This document shows positions 9,597 through 17,716 of a DNA stretch of 64,000 nt, one piece after another. The notes beneath the pieces were generated by a model, which saw only the letters and a list, made by a program, of their open reading frames with translations, did not search any database and was not told where the DNA came from. Positions within the stretch are counted from its first letter, which is position 1. Each line of letters starts with the position of its first letter. Both the position numbers and the translations under genes were made by a program. This stretch comes from Mycobacterium sp. 852002-40037_SCH5390672. Its GTDB lineage: Bacteria; Actinomycetota; Actinomycetes; Mycobacteriales; Mycobacteriaceae. The DNA is taken from positions 1 through 64,000 of the forward strand of contig NZ_LZTA01000081.1 of assembly GCF_001665875.1 (NCBI RefSeq). The letters are read 5' to 3'.

Positions 9597-10647
9597 GTTT
9601 TGCTGAGGGAGCATCGGCGCCTTGGCATTTCGGACAGCCAGGCACGTACCCGATGGGTAGCGTCCAGAATTCCAAATGGACCGACGAGCGGCCCAAACGG
9701 TAACAGCCACACGACGCCCCTGTGGCCGATGATGGTCACGACTCAGCGGTCGACGCGGCAGACCATCCACCGACGGTCGCGCGGTCCCGCATGTCGTACG
9801 CACCGGACTCACTCCATTCCGTAGTCCAGTAATTGCCAGGAAATATACCCCGATTTCAACCCGACAGCAAATTTTTTTGACCTGCCGAGATTCGACACCC
9901 GTGTAAATTATTGTACGCGTTATACAGGTGTTTCATAGATTCGCCCCAGCAACCACGGGGGCCTCATAGCAAACATTTATACGCTGTGCAGCTTTTACCG
10001 GGAATGTCAAAGCACGCCGACAAACAATCCTTCAACCCTGGGATTACAACGCAGGCCAATAGTTCCGCCGGCGTCGCCATGCCCAGGAATTGAACTTTTA
10101 GTGAAGCGCCGGTATCTGACTGGTGCACCTACCGCACGACGTCGATAAATATTCATCACGACGCCACGCCGTGGTTCTAGTGTGCTGCGCTTTTGCCAGG
10201 CCCGACGCCATCCCGGTCCAATTCCGTGCGCATCGCTCCGCCAATTCGAAAAGGGTGTCGGCACAGGGTGGAAAATGCCAACCAGGTCAGGATTTTCTGC
10301 GCGAAGACGGACCCGGCACACTGGCATTCGCCCCTCGTCGTTCACCAGCAAAGCCGGGCCCGCGGGCATAGCGTCAAGCGCGTCGAGCGCCATCTCAGGC
10401 CGAAAAGGTCCCACGGCGGACCGCACACGACAGTACACGTGACGAATTCAACCGTACGCTGATGAAAATGTAAAACCGAACGGCTTCCGGCTGTGGATAA
10501 CCGAGGTGAAGCGCTACACCGCTCGCAGACACCCAGGTCACAGCAGCTCGCTGGAAGTTCTTCGCAAGTAGGATTTCGGGACCGCCGACGACAGTGGCCC
10601 TGTAACATCAGTACACATAGCGAAAGCTCCGATGAAACGAGAGTGCA
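9597..10647. other. 1-kb apparently non-coding stretch with AT-rich patches
   Basis: No frame on either strand gives a recognisable protein; the longest (10007-10438, minus) looks random. The part around 9835-9990 is clearly AT-richer than its surroundings and includes a run of seven T. TAACAT near 10605-10610 could be a -10 box for the downstream regulator. The stretch separates the metabolite cluster from the regulatory cassette and may be a recombination scar. Confidence 0.5.
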
Positions 10648-11127
10648 TTGGAAGTCGATGGCGTCCAGGCCAAAGGGCCGGATGACGATGAGCTGGCGGC
10701 ACGCCTGAACAAGCTCTTCCAGCTGATGCGCAAAGCCGGCACGCCGCCGCTATCCAACGCCGCCGCCGCGGCGGCGATCACCGATAAAACTGGCGTCGCA
10801 ATCAGCCCGGCTTACCTCTGGCAGCTCAGAAACGGCATCAAAACAAACCCGACTGTCGCGCATCTGAGGGCGATCGCCGATTTTTTCGGCGTGCCGCCGT
10901 CGTATCTGATAGATCGTGGCACCGACGCGGCGATCGACGCCCAACTCAATCTTCTGCAGGCATTACGTGATAACGGTGTGCGCGATCTGGCAGCGCGGGC
11001 ATCCGGGTTGACTCCCCAGGCTCTTAACAGCCTTGCGATGATCGTTGATCACCTCCGCGAGCTCGAACGGTTACCCCCGATTTCATCCCGAGGAGATGAC
11101 CAATCCCATGGCGGCATCCAACGCTGA
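10648..11127 (+). CDS. EspR-like XRE-family DNA-binding regulator
   Basis: 159 aa. Residues about 17-85 form an XRE-type helix-turn-helix (AYLWQLRNGIKTNPTVAHLR, then IADFFGVPPSYL). The arrangement resembles the nucleoid-associated regulator EspR (Rv3849), which has SAPYLSQLRSG followed by TNPS at the same place. The C-terminal half (LNLLQALRDNGVRDLAARAS) also parallels the EspR dimerisation region. EspR itself lies elsewhere in M. tuberculosis, so this is a paralogue. The start is a TTG; no stronger in-frame start exists upstream of the HTH. It overlaps the next gene by 20 nt, so the two are probably co-translated. Likely role: repressor or activator of this cassette, cleaved or relieved by the adjacent peptidase (inference). 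Confidence 0.85.
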   Translation: MEVDGVQAKGPDDDELAARLNKLFQLMRKAGTPPLSNAAAAAAITDKTGVAISPAYLWQLRNGIKTNPTVAHLRAIADFFGVPPSYLIDRGTDAAIDAQLNLLQALRDNGVRDLAARASGLTPQALNSLAMIVDHLRELERLPPISSRGDDQSHGGIQR

Positions 11128-11608
11128 CATACTGGCGCTGACGCGCAAGCTCCCGATCCCGGTGCCCTGGGATCGCAACGTTTTCATCGAGAGCCTGGGC
11201 CAGATGCGAGGTCGGGCCATCAGGCTTATCCCCACAGACACCGCGGCGTTGGCGGATAGCCCCTGCGGACTGTGGCTGGCCTGCGATGACGAAGACCTGA
11301 TCCTGCATGAGATCGGAACCAGCGACTACCACATCGACCAGATAGTGGGCCACGAGATCGGGCATATTCTGCTGGGGCATGGTCGAAGTGGCGGCCACAG
11401 CTTCGATGAGGCGCCCGAATACAAGGTGTGCCGCCAGGCCTTGCCTGACATTGATCCCGAAATGGTGCGCGCGGTACTGGGCCGCAGCGACTATGCCAGT
11501 GAGCAGGAGCGCGATGCCGAGATGTTCGCTTCCCTGTTGCTGATCGCCGCCGCTGAGGCCACCGAGCGTCGCTCGATGATGCGCAGCGCCTTCTTTCGTC
11601 GCCAATGA
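11108..11608 (+). CDS. ImmA/IrrE-family (M78) metallopeptidase
   Basis: 166 aa. It carries the zinc-peptidase signature HEIGHILLGH (HExxH) and, about 55 residues on, ERDAEMFASLLLIA, where the family places its third metal ligand. Members such as ImmA and IrrE cleave XRE-type repressors, and the gene here overlaps just such a regulator. Two ATGs compete: 11096, directly abutting AGGAG, and 11108, 12 nt after it; I chose 11108 on spacing. Its stop overlaps the next start as ATGA, so the three genes form one coupled unit. Confidence 0.85.
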   Translation: MAASNADILALTRKLPIPVPWDRNVFIESLGQMRGRAIRLIPTDTAALADSPCGLWLACDDEDLILHEIGTSDYHIDQIVGHEIGHILLGHGRSGGHSFDEAPEYKVCRQALPDIDPEMVRAVLGRSDYASEQERDAEMFASLLLIAAAEATERRSMMRSAFFRRQ

Positions 11609-12813
11609 CCTCCACGGTCCCAGGGTTTGTCGCATGGCCCGTGATGACGATCATGGTGATCCTTCTTGCCGCGCGGTTCCGGTGGTGCAGGGCCAACCTG
11701 TACCAGACGTACTTCAACAATGTGATGGTGTGGCTGCTGCTGGCCCAGCTCTTGCGTGAGCGCCGAGTAGAAGCGGCGTTGTCCAAAAGCGCCCTGATGG
11801 GTGTGACGACCGCCCAGCAATTATCTTGTGCTGCAATGATTGTGGCAGCCGGCGAATTCATCGGATTCACGATGCTGTGGAACGGGATCTCACCGGAGAA
11901 AACGCGTCGCAGTCACCGCTATTACCGCCTGGCCGCAGTCGCTTTGTGTGTGGCATTCCTGGCCGCGGGCACCCGCGCCCGCGTCGCGGGTCAGCTGTTC
12001 GAGGTGTCCGGCGGCTGGGACGCGATCTTGGCGTTGAGTCTCTCCCTGACCACCATCTTCATCTTGGTGGCGCGGTTGATATGGATGTTTGGTTCCGAGC
12101 TGATAAAAGCCACCGACACTCGCGAAACGCTGCTCGCCGCCGCCGGATTAATTGCGGTCGTCGTCACCGCCGCAGCCTGCCTGGAGGCGCTGGTCTTGGC
12201 GGTGAGCGACCAGCTCGGCTGGACCCACACCGTCGGGTTCCGGATGCGGGTTCATGGATTCGAATTCTTTTGGATGGCCGTCGTCGTCTATCTTTTCGGC
12301 GCGGTTCCGCTCGTCGTGAGACTGCATTCCTACCTTGGACTGGACCGCATCAGCCGCACCTGGAAACGTCTGCAGCCACTGCGGCTCAGCATGACGGCCG
12401 TGGTCCCGGAAAGCAGCTTCCATATCGAGCACGACGACCGGCGATTCCAGAAAACCACCCTGCAGCTACATCAAACCGTCATCGAAATCCGCGATGCGAT
12501 CATGCACCTGCGCCACTATGTCCGTAACACGGCTCCGCACGAGCTGGCCCAATTCCTCCAGGCATACTCGGTGCCGGCCAACGAACACGGCCCCGCGACA
12601 AATGCTTTCGAGCTGGCGCACGCCGCCAAGGCCAAGTCCGCTGGGGACAGACCCGGCACACCCGACAAAGCTTTGGCCGTGAACTCCCGATCGACAAGCC
12701 TCTATGAGGAAGCCGCCGATCTGTCGGCGCTGGCGAAATGGTGGACAGCCGCGTTGGCAGCGACCGATCAGGTCACGCCCGATGGACCCAGAATGGGGAG
12801 CCTGCCAGTCTGA
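11605..12813 (+). CDS. Seven-helix membrane protein, MAB_1171c/DUF6545-like
   Basis: 402 aa. The first 250 residues hold about seven hydrophobic segments, for example VMTIMVILLAARF, MVWLLLAQLL, VALCVAFLAAG, ALSLSLTTIFILVARLIWMF and FFWMAVVVYLFGAVPLVV. A cytoplasmic tail of about 150 residues follows. The tail has a His-rich helical stretch (RFQKTTLQLHQTVIEIRDAI) typical of the actinobacterial family named after MAB_1171c. Function is unknown despite the label 'putative transporter'. ATGA coupling to the ImmA-like peptidase suggests a membrane sensor that passes a signal to the peptidase/regulator pair (inference). Confidence 0.75.
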   Translation: MTSTVPGFVAWPVMTIMVILLAARFRWCRANLYQTYFNNVMVWLLLAQLLRERRVEAALSKSALMGVTTAQQLSCAAMIVAAGEFIGFTMLWNGISPEKTRRSHRYYRLAAVALCVAFLAAGTRARVAGQLFEVSGGWDAILALSLSLTTIFILVARLIWMFGSELIKATDTRETLLAAAGLIAVVVTAAACLEALVLAVSDQLGWTHTVGFRMRVHGFEFFWMAVVVYLFGAVPLVVRLHSYLGLDRISRTWKRLQPLRLSMTAVVPESSFHIEHDDRRFQKTTLQLHQTVIEIRDAIMHLRHYVRNTAPHELAQFLQAYSVPANEHGPATNAFELAHAAKAKSAGDRPGTPDKALAVNSRSTSLYEEAADLSALAKWWTAALAATDQVTPDGPRMGSLPV

Positions 12814-12835
12814 CGAGGGAATACCGTCGCGCCAC

Positions 12836-14071
12836 CTACAGCTCCACTCCCAGCAGTGCGTCGATGGCGGTGGCCACCAGCTTGGGCGCCTCGGTGTCAT
12901 GGCCACCGTATTCCAGCGCGTCAGTGGCCCAACCATCCAGTGCCGCAAGAGCTTTGGGAGTATTGAGGTCATCGGCCAGGTATTGGCGCAGTCGCGCGAT
13001 CACGTCGGCGGCGTCCGGACCGGCGGGCAGCGCGGTCGCGCCGCGCCAGCGCTGCAGCCGCGCAATGGCCTCGTTGAGCACCTGGTCGCTCCAATACCGG
13101 TCCCCGCGGTAGTGCCCGGCCAGCAGCCCCAGCCGGATGGCCGCCGGCTCGACGCCTTGCGCGCGCAGCTGCGACACCAGTACCAGGTTGCCGCGGCTCT
13201 TGGACATCTTGTGCCCGTCCCAGCCGATCATCCCGGCGTGCACGTAGTGGCGCGCGAATCTCCGCTCTCCGCGGACACATTCGGCGTGGGCGGCGGTGAA
13301 TTCGTGATGGGGGAAAATCAGGTCGCTGCCCCCGCCCTGAATGTCCAAGCCGCTGCCGATGCGGCTGAGCGCGATCGCCGCGCACTCGACGTGCCAGCCC
13401 GGCCGGCCGGGGCCGAACGGGGAATGCCAGCTGGGCTCCCCGGGCCGCGCCGCCCGCCACAGCAGCGCGTCGAGTTCGTCGGTCTTGCCCGGCCGCTGCG
13501 GGTCGCCGCCGCGCTCGGAGAACAATCGCAGCATGGTTGCGCGGTCATATCCGGACTCGTACCCGAACTGTGCAGTGGCGTCGGCGCGGTAGTAGATGTC
13601 AGGGTATTCGCCGTCGACGACGTAGGCCGCCCCCGACGCCAGCATCTTCTCGACGAGTTCGACGACCTCGGCGATGGCCTCGGTCGCCCCGACATATTCA
13701 CGCGGCGCCAGTATGCGCAGCGCCGCCATGTCTTCGCGGAACAGCGAGACCTCGCGCTCGGCGAGCTCTCGCCAGTCGATGCCGTCGCGCTGGGCGCGCT
13801 CCAACAACGGATCGTCGACGTCGGTGACGTTCTGGACGTAATGGACGTCGTGGCCGAGATCCAGCCACTGCCGGTTGATCAGATCGAACGCCAGATAGGT
13901 CGCCGCGTGGCCCAGGTGGGTGGCGTCGTATGGGGTGATGCCGCAGACATACATCGTGGCGGTCGATCCGGCCGCCACGGGACGCACCTGCCGGTCAGAC
14001 GTGTCATACAACCGAAGCTCCGGGCCGCGTCCCGACAACGCGGGGACCTGTGGGGAAGACCACGACTGCAT
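12836..14071 (-). CDS. mshC: Cysteine:glucosaminyl-inositol ligase MshC (mycothiol biosynthesis)
   Basis: 411 aa, about the usual length. A class I cysteinyl-tRNA synthetase-like enzyme that joins cysteine to GlcN-Ins with ATP, the penultimate step of mycothiol synthesis. Seen: [17 protein letters not shown] (zinc cysteine at 43 and HIGH-like motif), the second metal region GWHVECAA, and KMSKS near residue 290. The short C-terminal region lacks the tRNA-anticodon-binding domain, separating it from CysS. The start is an ATG 7 nt after TAGGCT, so the mRNA may be leaderless. It is the homologue of Rv2130c and lies downstream of cysQ, as in M. tuberculosis. Confidence 0.96.
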   Translation of the reverse strand: MQSWSSPQVPALSGRGPELRLYDTSDRQVRPVAAGSTATMYVCGITPYDATHLGHAATYLAFDLINRQWLDLGHDVHYVQNVTDVDDPLLERAQRDGIDWRELAEREVSLFREDMAALRILAPREYVGATEAIAEVVELVEKMLASGAAYVVDGEYPDIYYRADATAQFGYESGYDRATMLRLFSERGGDPQRPGKTDELDALLWRAARPGEPSWHSPFGPGRPGWHVECAAIALSRIGSGLDIQGGGSDLIFPHHEFTAAHAECVRGERRFARHYVHAGMIGWDGHKMSKSRGNLVLVSQLRAQGVEPAAIRLGLLAGHYRGDRYWSDQVLNEAIARLQRWRGATALPAGPDAADVIARLRQYLADDLNTPKALAALDGWATDALEYGGHDTEAPKLVATAIDALLGVEL

Positions 14072-14078
14072 GGCAATT

Positions 14079-14084
14079 AGCCTA
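14079..14084 (-). promoter_or_regulatory. -10 box (TAGGCT) of mshC, leaderless layout
   Basis: TAGGCT on the minus strand, 7 nt before the mshC ATG. No Shine-Dalgarno is present. Its upstream edge touches the first copy of a 36-bp direct repeat. Confidence 0.5.
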
Positions 14085-14177
14085 GGCGGGCCGACGATGC
14101 AGCCCGCGCAGCGGGCTGAGAAGGAGGCGCGCCATCGGGCCAGGCGGGCCGACGATGCAGCCCGCGCAGCGGGCTGA
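14084..14177. repeat. Two 36-bp direct repeats with an internal palindrome
   Basis: Identical 36-bp copies occupy 14084-14119 and 14142-14177, 58 bp apart start to start. Each contains AGCCCG-CGCAG-CGGGCT, a 6-bp stem with a 5-nt loop. Together they fill nearly all of the 108-bp spacer between cysQ and mshC. Hairpins of this kind could end cysQ transcription. Confidence 0.85.
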
Positions 14178-14179
14178 CG

Positions 14180-14962
14180 TCACCCGCCGCGGATGGCGCC
14201 CAGCAGAATCGGCGCCAGCTCGGCGCGGCACATCACGAAGTCGGGCAGATACGGGTCGAGTTGGTTGTAGCGCATCGGTGATCCGTCGAGCCGCGACGCG
14301 TGCATGCCGGCGGCCATCACCACCCCGGCCGGGGCCGCCGAATCCCACTCCCACTGGCCGCCCGCGTGCACATAGGCGTCGACGTCCCCGTCGATGATGG
14401 CCATCGCCTTTGCGCCGGCCGACCCGATCGCCACGGGCTGGATGGGCAATGTCTGCCGCATCCGATGCAGCACCGCGGGAGGACGGGTGGCGCTGACAGC
14501 GATGCGGATGGTGTCGTTGACACCCGCCCGCGCGGCGTCGGCGGTCACGGTGTCGCTGCGGTAGACGATGTTCCCGCGGGCCGGCAACGACACCGCCGCG
14601 TCGGTGATTTCGCGCTGGCCGTCGCTGGGGCGCTGCCACAGCGCGATGTGTACCGCCCAGTCGTCGCGCCCCGGCGTCGAGAACTCCCGGGTGCCGTCCA
14701 GCGGATCGATGATCCACACGCGATCGTGCTCGAGCCGGGACAGGTCGTCGTAGGCCTCCTCGCTGAGCACCGCGTCATCGGGCCGCTCCGCGTGCAGGCG
14801 CCGCAGGATCAGCGCATTCGCAAGGCTGTCCCCCGCGTCGCCCAGCGCCCAGGGATACCCGAAGCCGACTTCGTCGCGGACTTTGAGCAGCAACTCCCCC
14901 GCGTCAACGGCGAGATCGGCGGCCAGAGCGGCATCGGTCATCTCGTCGGCGGCGGGGTTCAC
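14180..14962 (-). CDS. cysQ: 3'-phosphoadenosine 5'-phosphate / inositol monophosphatase-family phosphatase CysQ
   Basis: 260 aa Mg-dependent phosphatase of the inositol-phosphatase superfamily. Seen: LSEEAYDD (metal-binding Glu), [11 protein letters not shown] (DPxDGT) and the second metal motif WEWDSAAP. The M. tuberculosis homologue Rv2131c dephosphorylates PAP/PAPS in sulfate assimilation and also acts on inositol phosphates. The start is a GTG; GATACT lies 6 nt upstream and may be a weak -10 box for a leaderless message. It sits next to mshC, another sulfur-related gene. Confidence 0.95.
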   Translation of the reverse strand: MNPAADEMTDAALAADLAVDAGELLLKVRDEVGFGYPWALGDAGDSLANALILRRLHAERPDDAVLSEEAYDDLSRLEHDRVWIIDPLDGTREFSTPGRDDWAVHIALWQRPSDGQREITDAAVSLPARGNIVYRSDTVTADAARAGVNDTIRIAVSATRPPAVLHRMRQTLPIQPVAIGSAGAKAMAIIDGDVDAYVHAGGQWEWDSAAPAGVVMAAGMHASRLDGSPMRYNQLDPYLPDFVMCRAELAPILLGAIRGG

Positions 14963-15048
14963 CGCTTCAGTATCGCCGACGGTGTAACGCGGCCTTCACC
15001 GATGGCGGCGACCCGCTGCGCCGGGCGGCGCCGTGCTTGCGATCACCG

Positions 15049-15864
15049 CTAGAAAGCCGGCCACGGAATGGGGCGATGCCGGTTGGGTCCGGGCATGACG
15101 GGATTGTCCAGCAGCGCGTGTGCGCGCATGCGCAGAGCGGCGATCTCGGCCCGGGTGATCTGCTCGGCCAGTTCGTCGCCGAACTGATCGTCGAGCGCAT
15201 CGGCCAGGCGGGCCACGGCTTCCAGGGTGTGATCGTCGATCGGCTTGCCGGCCCATCCCCACAGCACCGTGCGCAGTTTGTCCTCGACGTGCAGGCACAC
15301 ACCGTGGTCGACCCCGAAGATGTGGCCGTCGAGGTCGCGCAGCACGTGGCCGCCCTTGCGGTCGGCGTTGTTGACCAGCACGTCGAACACCGCCATCCGC
15401 CACAAACGAATGTCGTCGGCGTGCATCAGGACGACCTCATCGCCGGCGTAGTCGAGGGCCCGCAACACCGGCAGATAACCCGGCTGCTTCGTGCCGGCCG
15501 GAAACAGGTCGACCAGATCCGGCCCCGGCCGCGGCTCGGTATCCACCGCGTCACCGGGTTGCTGCACCCATTGCTGCAACATGCCCGGACCCGCCGGTCC
15601 ATGGCGAATGATCGTGTAGGGCACGATGTTCCAGCCCAATGTCGCGGACACCAGATACGCGGCTCGTTCACGGCCGGCCAGCGTCCCGTCCGGGAAATCC
15701 CACAGCGGCGCCTCCCCGGCGACCGGCTTGTAGACGCAGTGCACGCTGGACTCGCCAAGCGTCGATTCGCATAAGAAGGTGCCGTTGCTGGCCGAGCGGA
15801 TCCGTCCGATGACCGTCAGCTCGCCGTCACGCAACACCTCACGGTCGTCAGACCTCGGGGTCAT
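15049..15864 (-). CDS. SCO1664-family protein (PI3/4-kinase-like fold), Rv2133c homologue
   Basis: 271 aa of the actinobacterial SCO1664 family, which resembles phosphatidylinositol-kinase-like folds. Seen: VYKPVAGEAPLWDFP (nucleotide-lysine-like), then FDVLVNNADRKGGHVLRD and FGVDHGVCLH, matching the kinase HxxxN/DxD-type catalytic and metal segments. The substrate is unknown. It overlaps the 3' end of the DUF3090 gene by 17 nt when started at this ATG; a GTG seven codons earlier is possible. It forms a three-gene unit with DUF3090 and a histidine phosphatase, an arrangement conserved in actinobacteria. Confidence 0.8.
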   Translation of the reverse strand: MTPRSDDREVLRDGELTVIGRIRSASNGTFLCESTLGESSVHCVYKPVAGEAPLWDFPDGTLAGRERAAYLVSATLGWNIVPYTIIRHGPAGPGMLQQWVQQPGDAVDTEPRPGPDLVDLFPAGTKQPGYLPVLRALDYAGDEVVLMHADDIRLWRMAVFDVLVNNADRKGGHVLRDLDGHIFGVDHGVCLHVEDKLRTVLWGWAGKPIDDHTLEAVARLADALDDQFGDELAEQITRAEIAALRMRAHALLDNPVMPGPNRHRPIPWPAF

Positions 15865-16435
15865 CGTCAGGCCCGAGCAGCGCACTGCGCCGATATCCGT
15901 TGGCGCGTGCGCAGATATGGCCCTCCGGATCTAACGGTTCATCGCACAGCGGACACGGCGGACGTCCCGCCGAGATGACGCGATTGGAACGGGTGGCGAA
16001 CTGGCGCGCCGACTCCGGCGTCAAGAACACCCGCACCGCGTCGGGGCCCTCTTCGGTGTCGTCGAGCACCACGGACGCGTCGAACTCGGCGTCGGTAACC
16101 GCCAGCAGCTCGACCACCACGGTCTGGGCCTCCGAATCCCAGCCCAGGCCCATGGTTCCGACCCGGAATTCGGCATCCACCGGGGTGACCAACGGATTGA
16201 GGTCCTCGATCTCCGCAGGCTCCGGCGGAACGGGCGTGCCGAACCTGCGGTTCACCTCGAGCAGCAGCGCACCGATGCGTTCGGCGAGCACCGCAACCTG
16301 CTGCTTCTCCAATATCACCGACACCACTCGGGCGTCATGCACAGCCTGGATGTAAAACGTGCGATTTCCGGGCTGGCCGACGGTCCCGGCCACGAAGCGG
16401 TCGGGTGTGCGGAAGACATGAATTGCGCGGGCCAT
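15848..16435 (-). CDS. DUF3090 family protein, Rv2134c homologue
   Basis: 195 aa. The N-terminus (MARAIHVFRTPDRFVAGTVG) is characteristic of DUF3090. The C-terminal CPLCDEPLDPEGHICAR supplies three cysteines and a histidine that could bind zinc. Function unknown. It overlaps the SCO1664-family gene, and the pair with the upstream phosphatase is a conserved actinobacterial neighbourhood, implying a shared pathway. Confidence 0.85.
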   Translation of the reverse strand: MARAIHVFRTPDRFVAGTVGQPGNRTFYIQAVHDARVVSVILEKQQVAVLAERIGALLLEVNRRFGTPVPPEPAEIEDLNPLVTPVDAEFRVGTMGLGWDSEAQTVVVELLAVTDAEFDASVVLDDTEEGPDAVRVFLTPESARQFATRSNRVISAGRPPCPLCDEPLDPEGHICARANGYRRSALLGPDDDPEV

Positions 16436-16495
16436 GGCACTTCCAAAATACCGGCTGTTGCCATCACCGTGCGATCCGATGGGGCGGCCGCCGAA

Positions 16496-17257
16496 TTAAT
16501 CCGTGGAACCGCCGACCACCGCGTCGCTGGACGGCACTGAAGCGACCGATTCCTGAGGCTCTCCGTTGGACTTGGGATCGGTCTCCGGCGTCGCCTCTTC
16601 CTTCGCCGGGGGCCCGGCCCGCAAGGAGGCGGACAGCCGCGCACCGGTGTGGTTGACGTGCAACACAAACGGGCGCAGTTCGGTGTAACGGATCACACTT
16701 ACCGACGCCGGGTCGGCGGTGACGCGCTGGAAGCCGTCCAGATGGATTCCGTACGCGTCGGCGATGACCGCTTTGATGACATCACCGTGAGTGCAGGCGA
16801 CCCACAGCACATCGCCGCTATGCGCTCCCCCGGTTTCCAAGGCCAGCCGGCGGTCGTGCTCGCGCACGGCGGCCACCGCGCGCGCCTGCACCTGCGCCAG
16901 GCCCTCGCCGCCGGGAAACACCGCCGCGCTGGGGTGGGCCTGAACGACCTTCCACAATGGCTCGCTGACCAAGTCGCCGAGTTTGCGGCCCGTCCATTCC
17001 CCGTAGTCCACCTCGGCAAGCCGATCGTCGACCAGCGGCGTCAGGCATAGCGCGTCGGCCAACGGCTCGAGGGTGCGCCGGCAGCGCAGCAGCGGCGAAC
17101 TGACCAGCGCCCGGATCGGCAGATCGCCGATCCGGTCGATCAGGCCAGCGGCTTGTTCGCAGCCTTTGTCATCGAGGTCGACGCCCTCGGAGCGACCGGC
17201 TAAGACGCCCGCCGTGTTCGAACTCGAGCGGCCGTGCCGTAACAGGATGACGGTCAT
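16496..17257 (-). CDS. Histidine phosphatase (phosphoglycerate mutase-like), Rv2135c homologue
   Basis: 253 aa. The phosphohistidine motif LLRHGRSSSN lies at the N-terminus, the substrate-side glutamate at VDYGEWTGRK, and the second histidine in VACTHGDVIKAV. This is the broad acid phosphatase/phosphomutase family; the natural substrate is unknown. The C-terminal 60 residues are low-complexity and acidic. I chose the ATG three codons inside the longest frame because TTACGG-rich codons of the catalytic motif follow at the usual distance and TACCGT lies 10 nt upstream; the GTG at 17266 is an alternative. Confidence 0.88.
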   Translation of the reverse strand: MTVILLRHGRSSSNTAGVLAGRSEGVDLDDKGCEQAAGLIDRIGDLPIRALVSSPLLRCRRTLEPLADALCLTPLVDDRLAEVDYGEWTGRKLGDLVSEPLWKVVQAHPSAAVFPGGEGLAQVQARAVAAVREHDRRLALETGGAHSGDVLWVACTHGDVIKAVIADAYGIHLDGFQRVTADPASVSVIRYTELRPFVLHVNHTGARLSASLRAGPPAKEEATPETDPKSNGEPQESVASVPSSDAVVGGSTD

Positions 17258-17303
17258 ATCGACCACGACGGTACCCGGTGTACGGGTCCGCGACCGGAGG
17301 TGA

Positions 17304-17606
17304 CTAGCGCGAAACCGGCACCGCGTGCGCTATGGAGTCGCGCACCGCGGCGCGAAGGCTGCGCTCGTCGGTGAGGTCGATGTTCACCACGTCACGTACT
17401 GCCGTGGCGACCACCTCGTCGGCCTGCGGGACGGGTCCGGCCAGGCGTGGCCGGTAAACCTCGACGACAAGAGAACGGTTCTCGATGTGGAACGAAAAGC
17501 TCCGCCCGTCACCGACTTGCCCGTATCCGCTAGCGGCAATGCCGGTCGACATGTCCTCGACAGCAAACTCTTTCTGCGTCATATGACGGTCAGCGGTGAC
17601 GGCCAT
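17304..17606 (-). CDS. Conserved mycobacterial hypothetical protein, Rv2137c-like
   Basis: 100 aa soluble protein with no catalytic motif I recognise. The segment SFSFHIENRSLVVEVYRPRL suggests a beta-rich fold. Codon use is normal. The ATG is preceded by TATCGT and 6 nt, a leaderless layout. In M. tuberculosis the equivalent gene is separated from the histidine phosphatase by uppP (Rv2136c); here only 46 bp intervene and uppP is missing. Confidence 0.7.
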   Translation of the reverse strand: MAVTADRHMTQKEFAVEDMSTGIAASGYGQVGDGRSFSFHIENRSLVVEVYRPRLAGPVPQADEVVATAVRDVVNIDLTDERSLRAAVRDSIAHAVPVSR

Positions 17607-17612
17607 GAGCCG

Positions 17613-17618
17613 ACGATA
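17613..17618 (-). promoter_or_regulatory. -10 box (TATCGT) of the Rv2137c-like gene
   Basis: Minus-strand TATCGT, 6-nt spacer, then ATG; matches leaderless promoters elsewhere in the window. Confidence 0.5.
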
Positions 17619-17658
17619 CCTCGCCGGTAGCGTCGCATGTATGCAGCATGGCCCTAGT

Positions 17659-17682
17659 GAACGCGAAAGCGTTCCTTAGAAT
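17659..17682 (+). promoter_or_regulatory. lppL promoter region with an overlapping inverted repeat
   Basis: GAACGC-GAAA-GCGTTC (17659-17674) has perfect 6-bp arms. It is followed 3 nt later by TAGAAT (17677-17682), a good -10 box. The repeat would cover the spacer/-35 area, so it may be an operator, or a hairpin if transcribed from further upstream. Confidence 0.45.
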
Positions 17683-17716
17683 TTGTGTTCCACCGCCGCA
17701 CCACGAGGGAAATGAA

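Noticed and set aside
10007..10438. 143-codon leftward frame in the 1-kb gap
   Set aside because: No recognisable domain, no ribosome site, poor third-position bias.
14084..14177. CRISPR-like repeat pair
   Set aside because: Only two copies, with a 22-bp gap and no cas genes; better explained as a small interspersed repeat.
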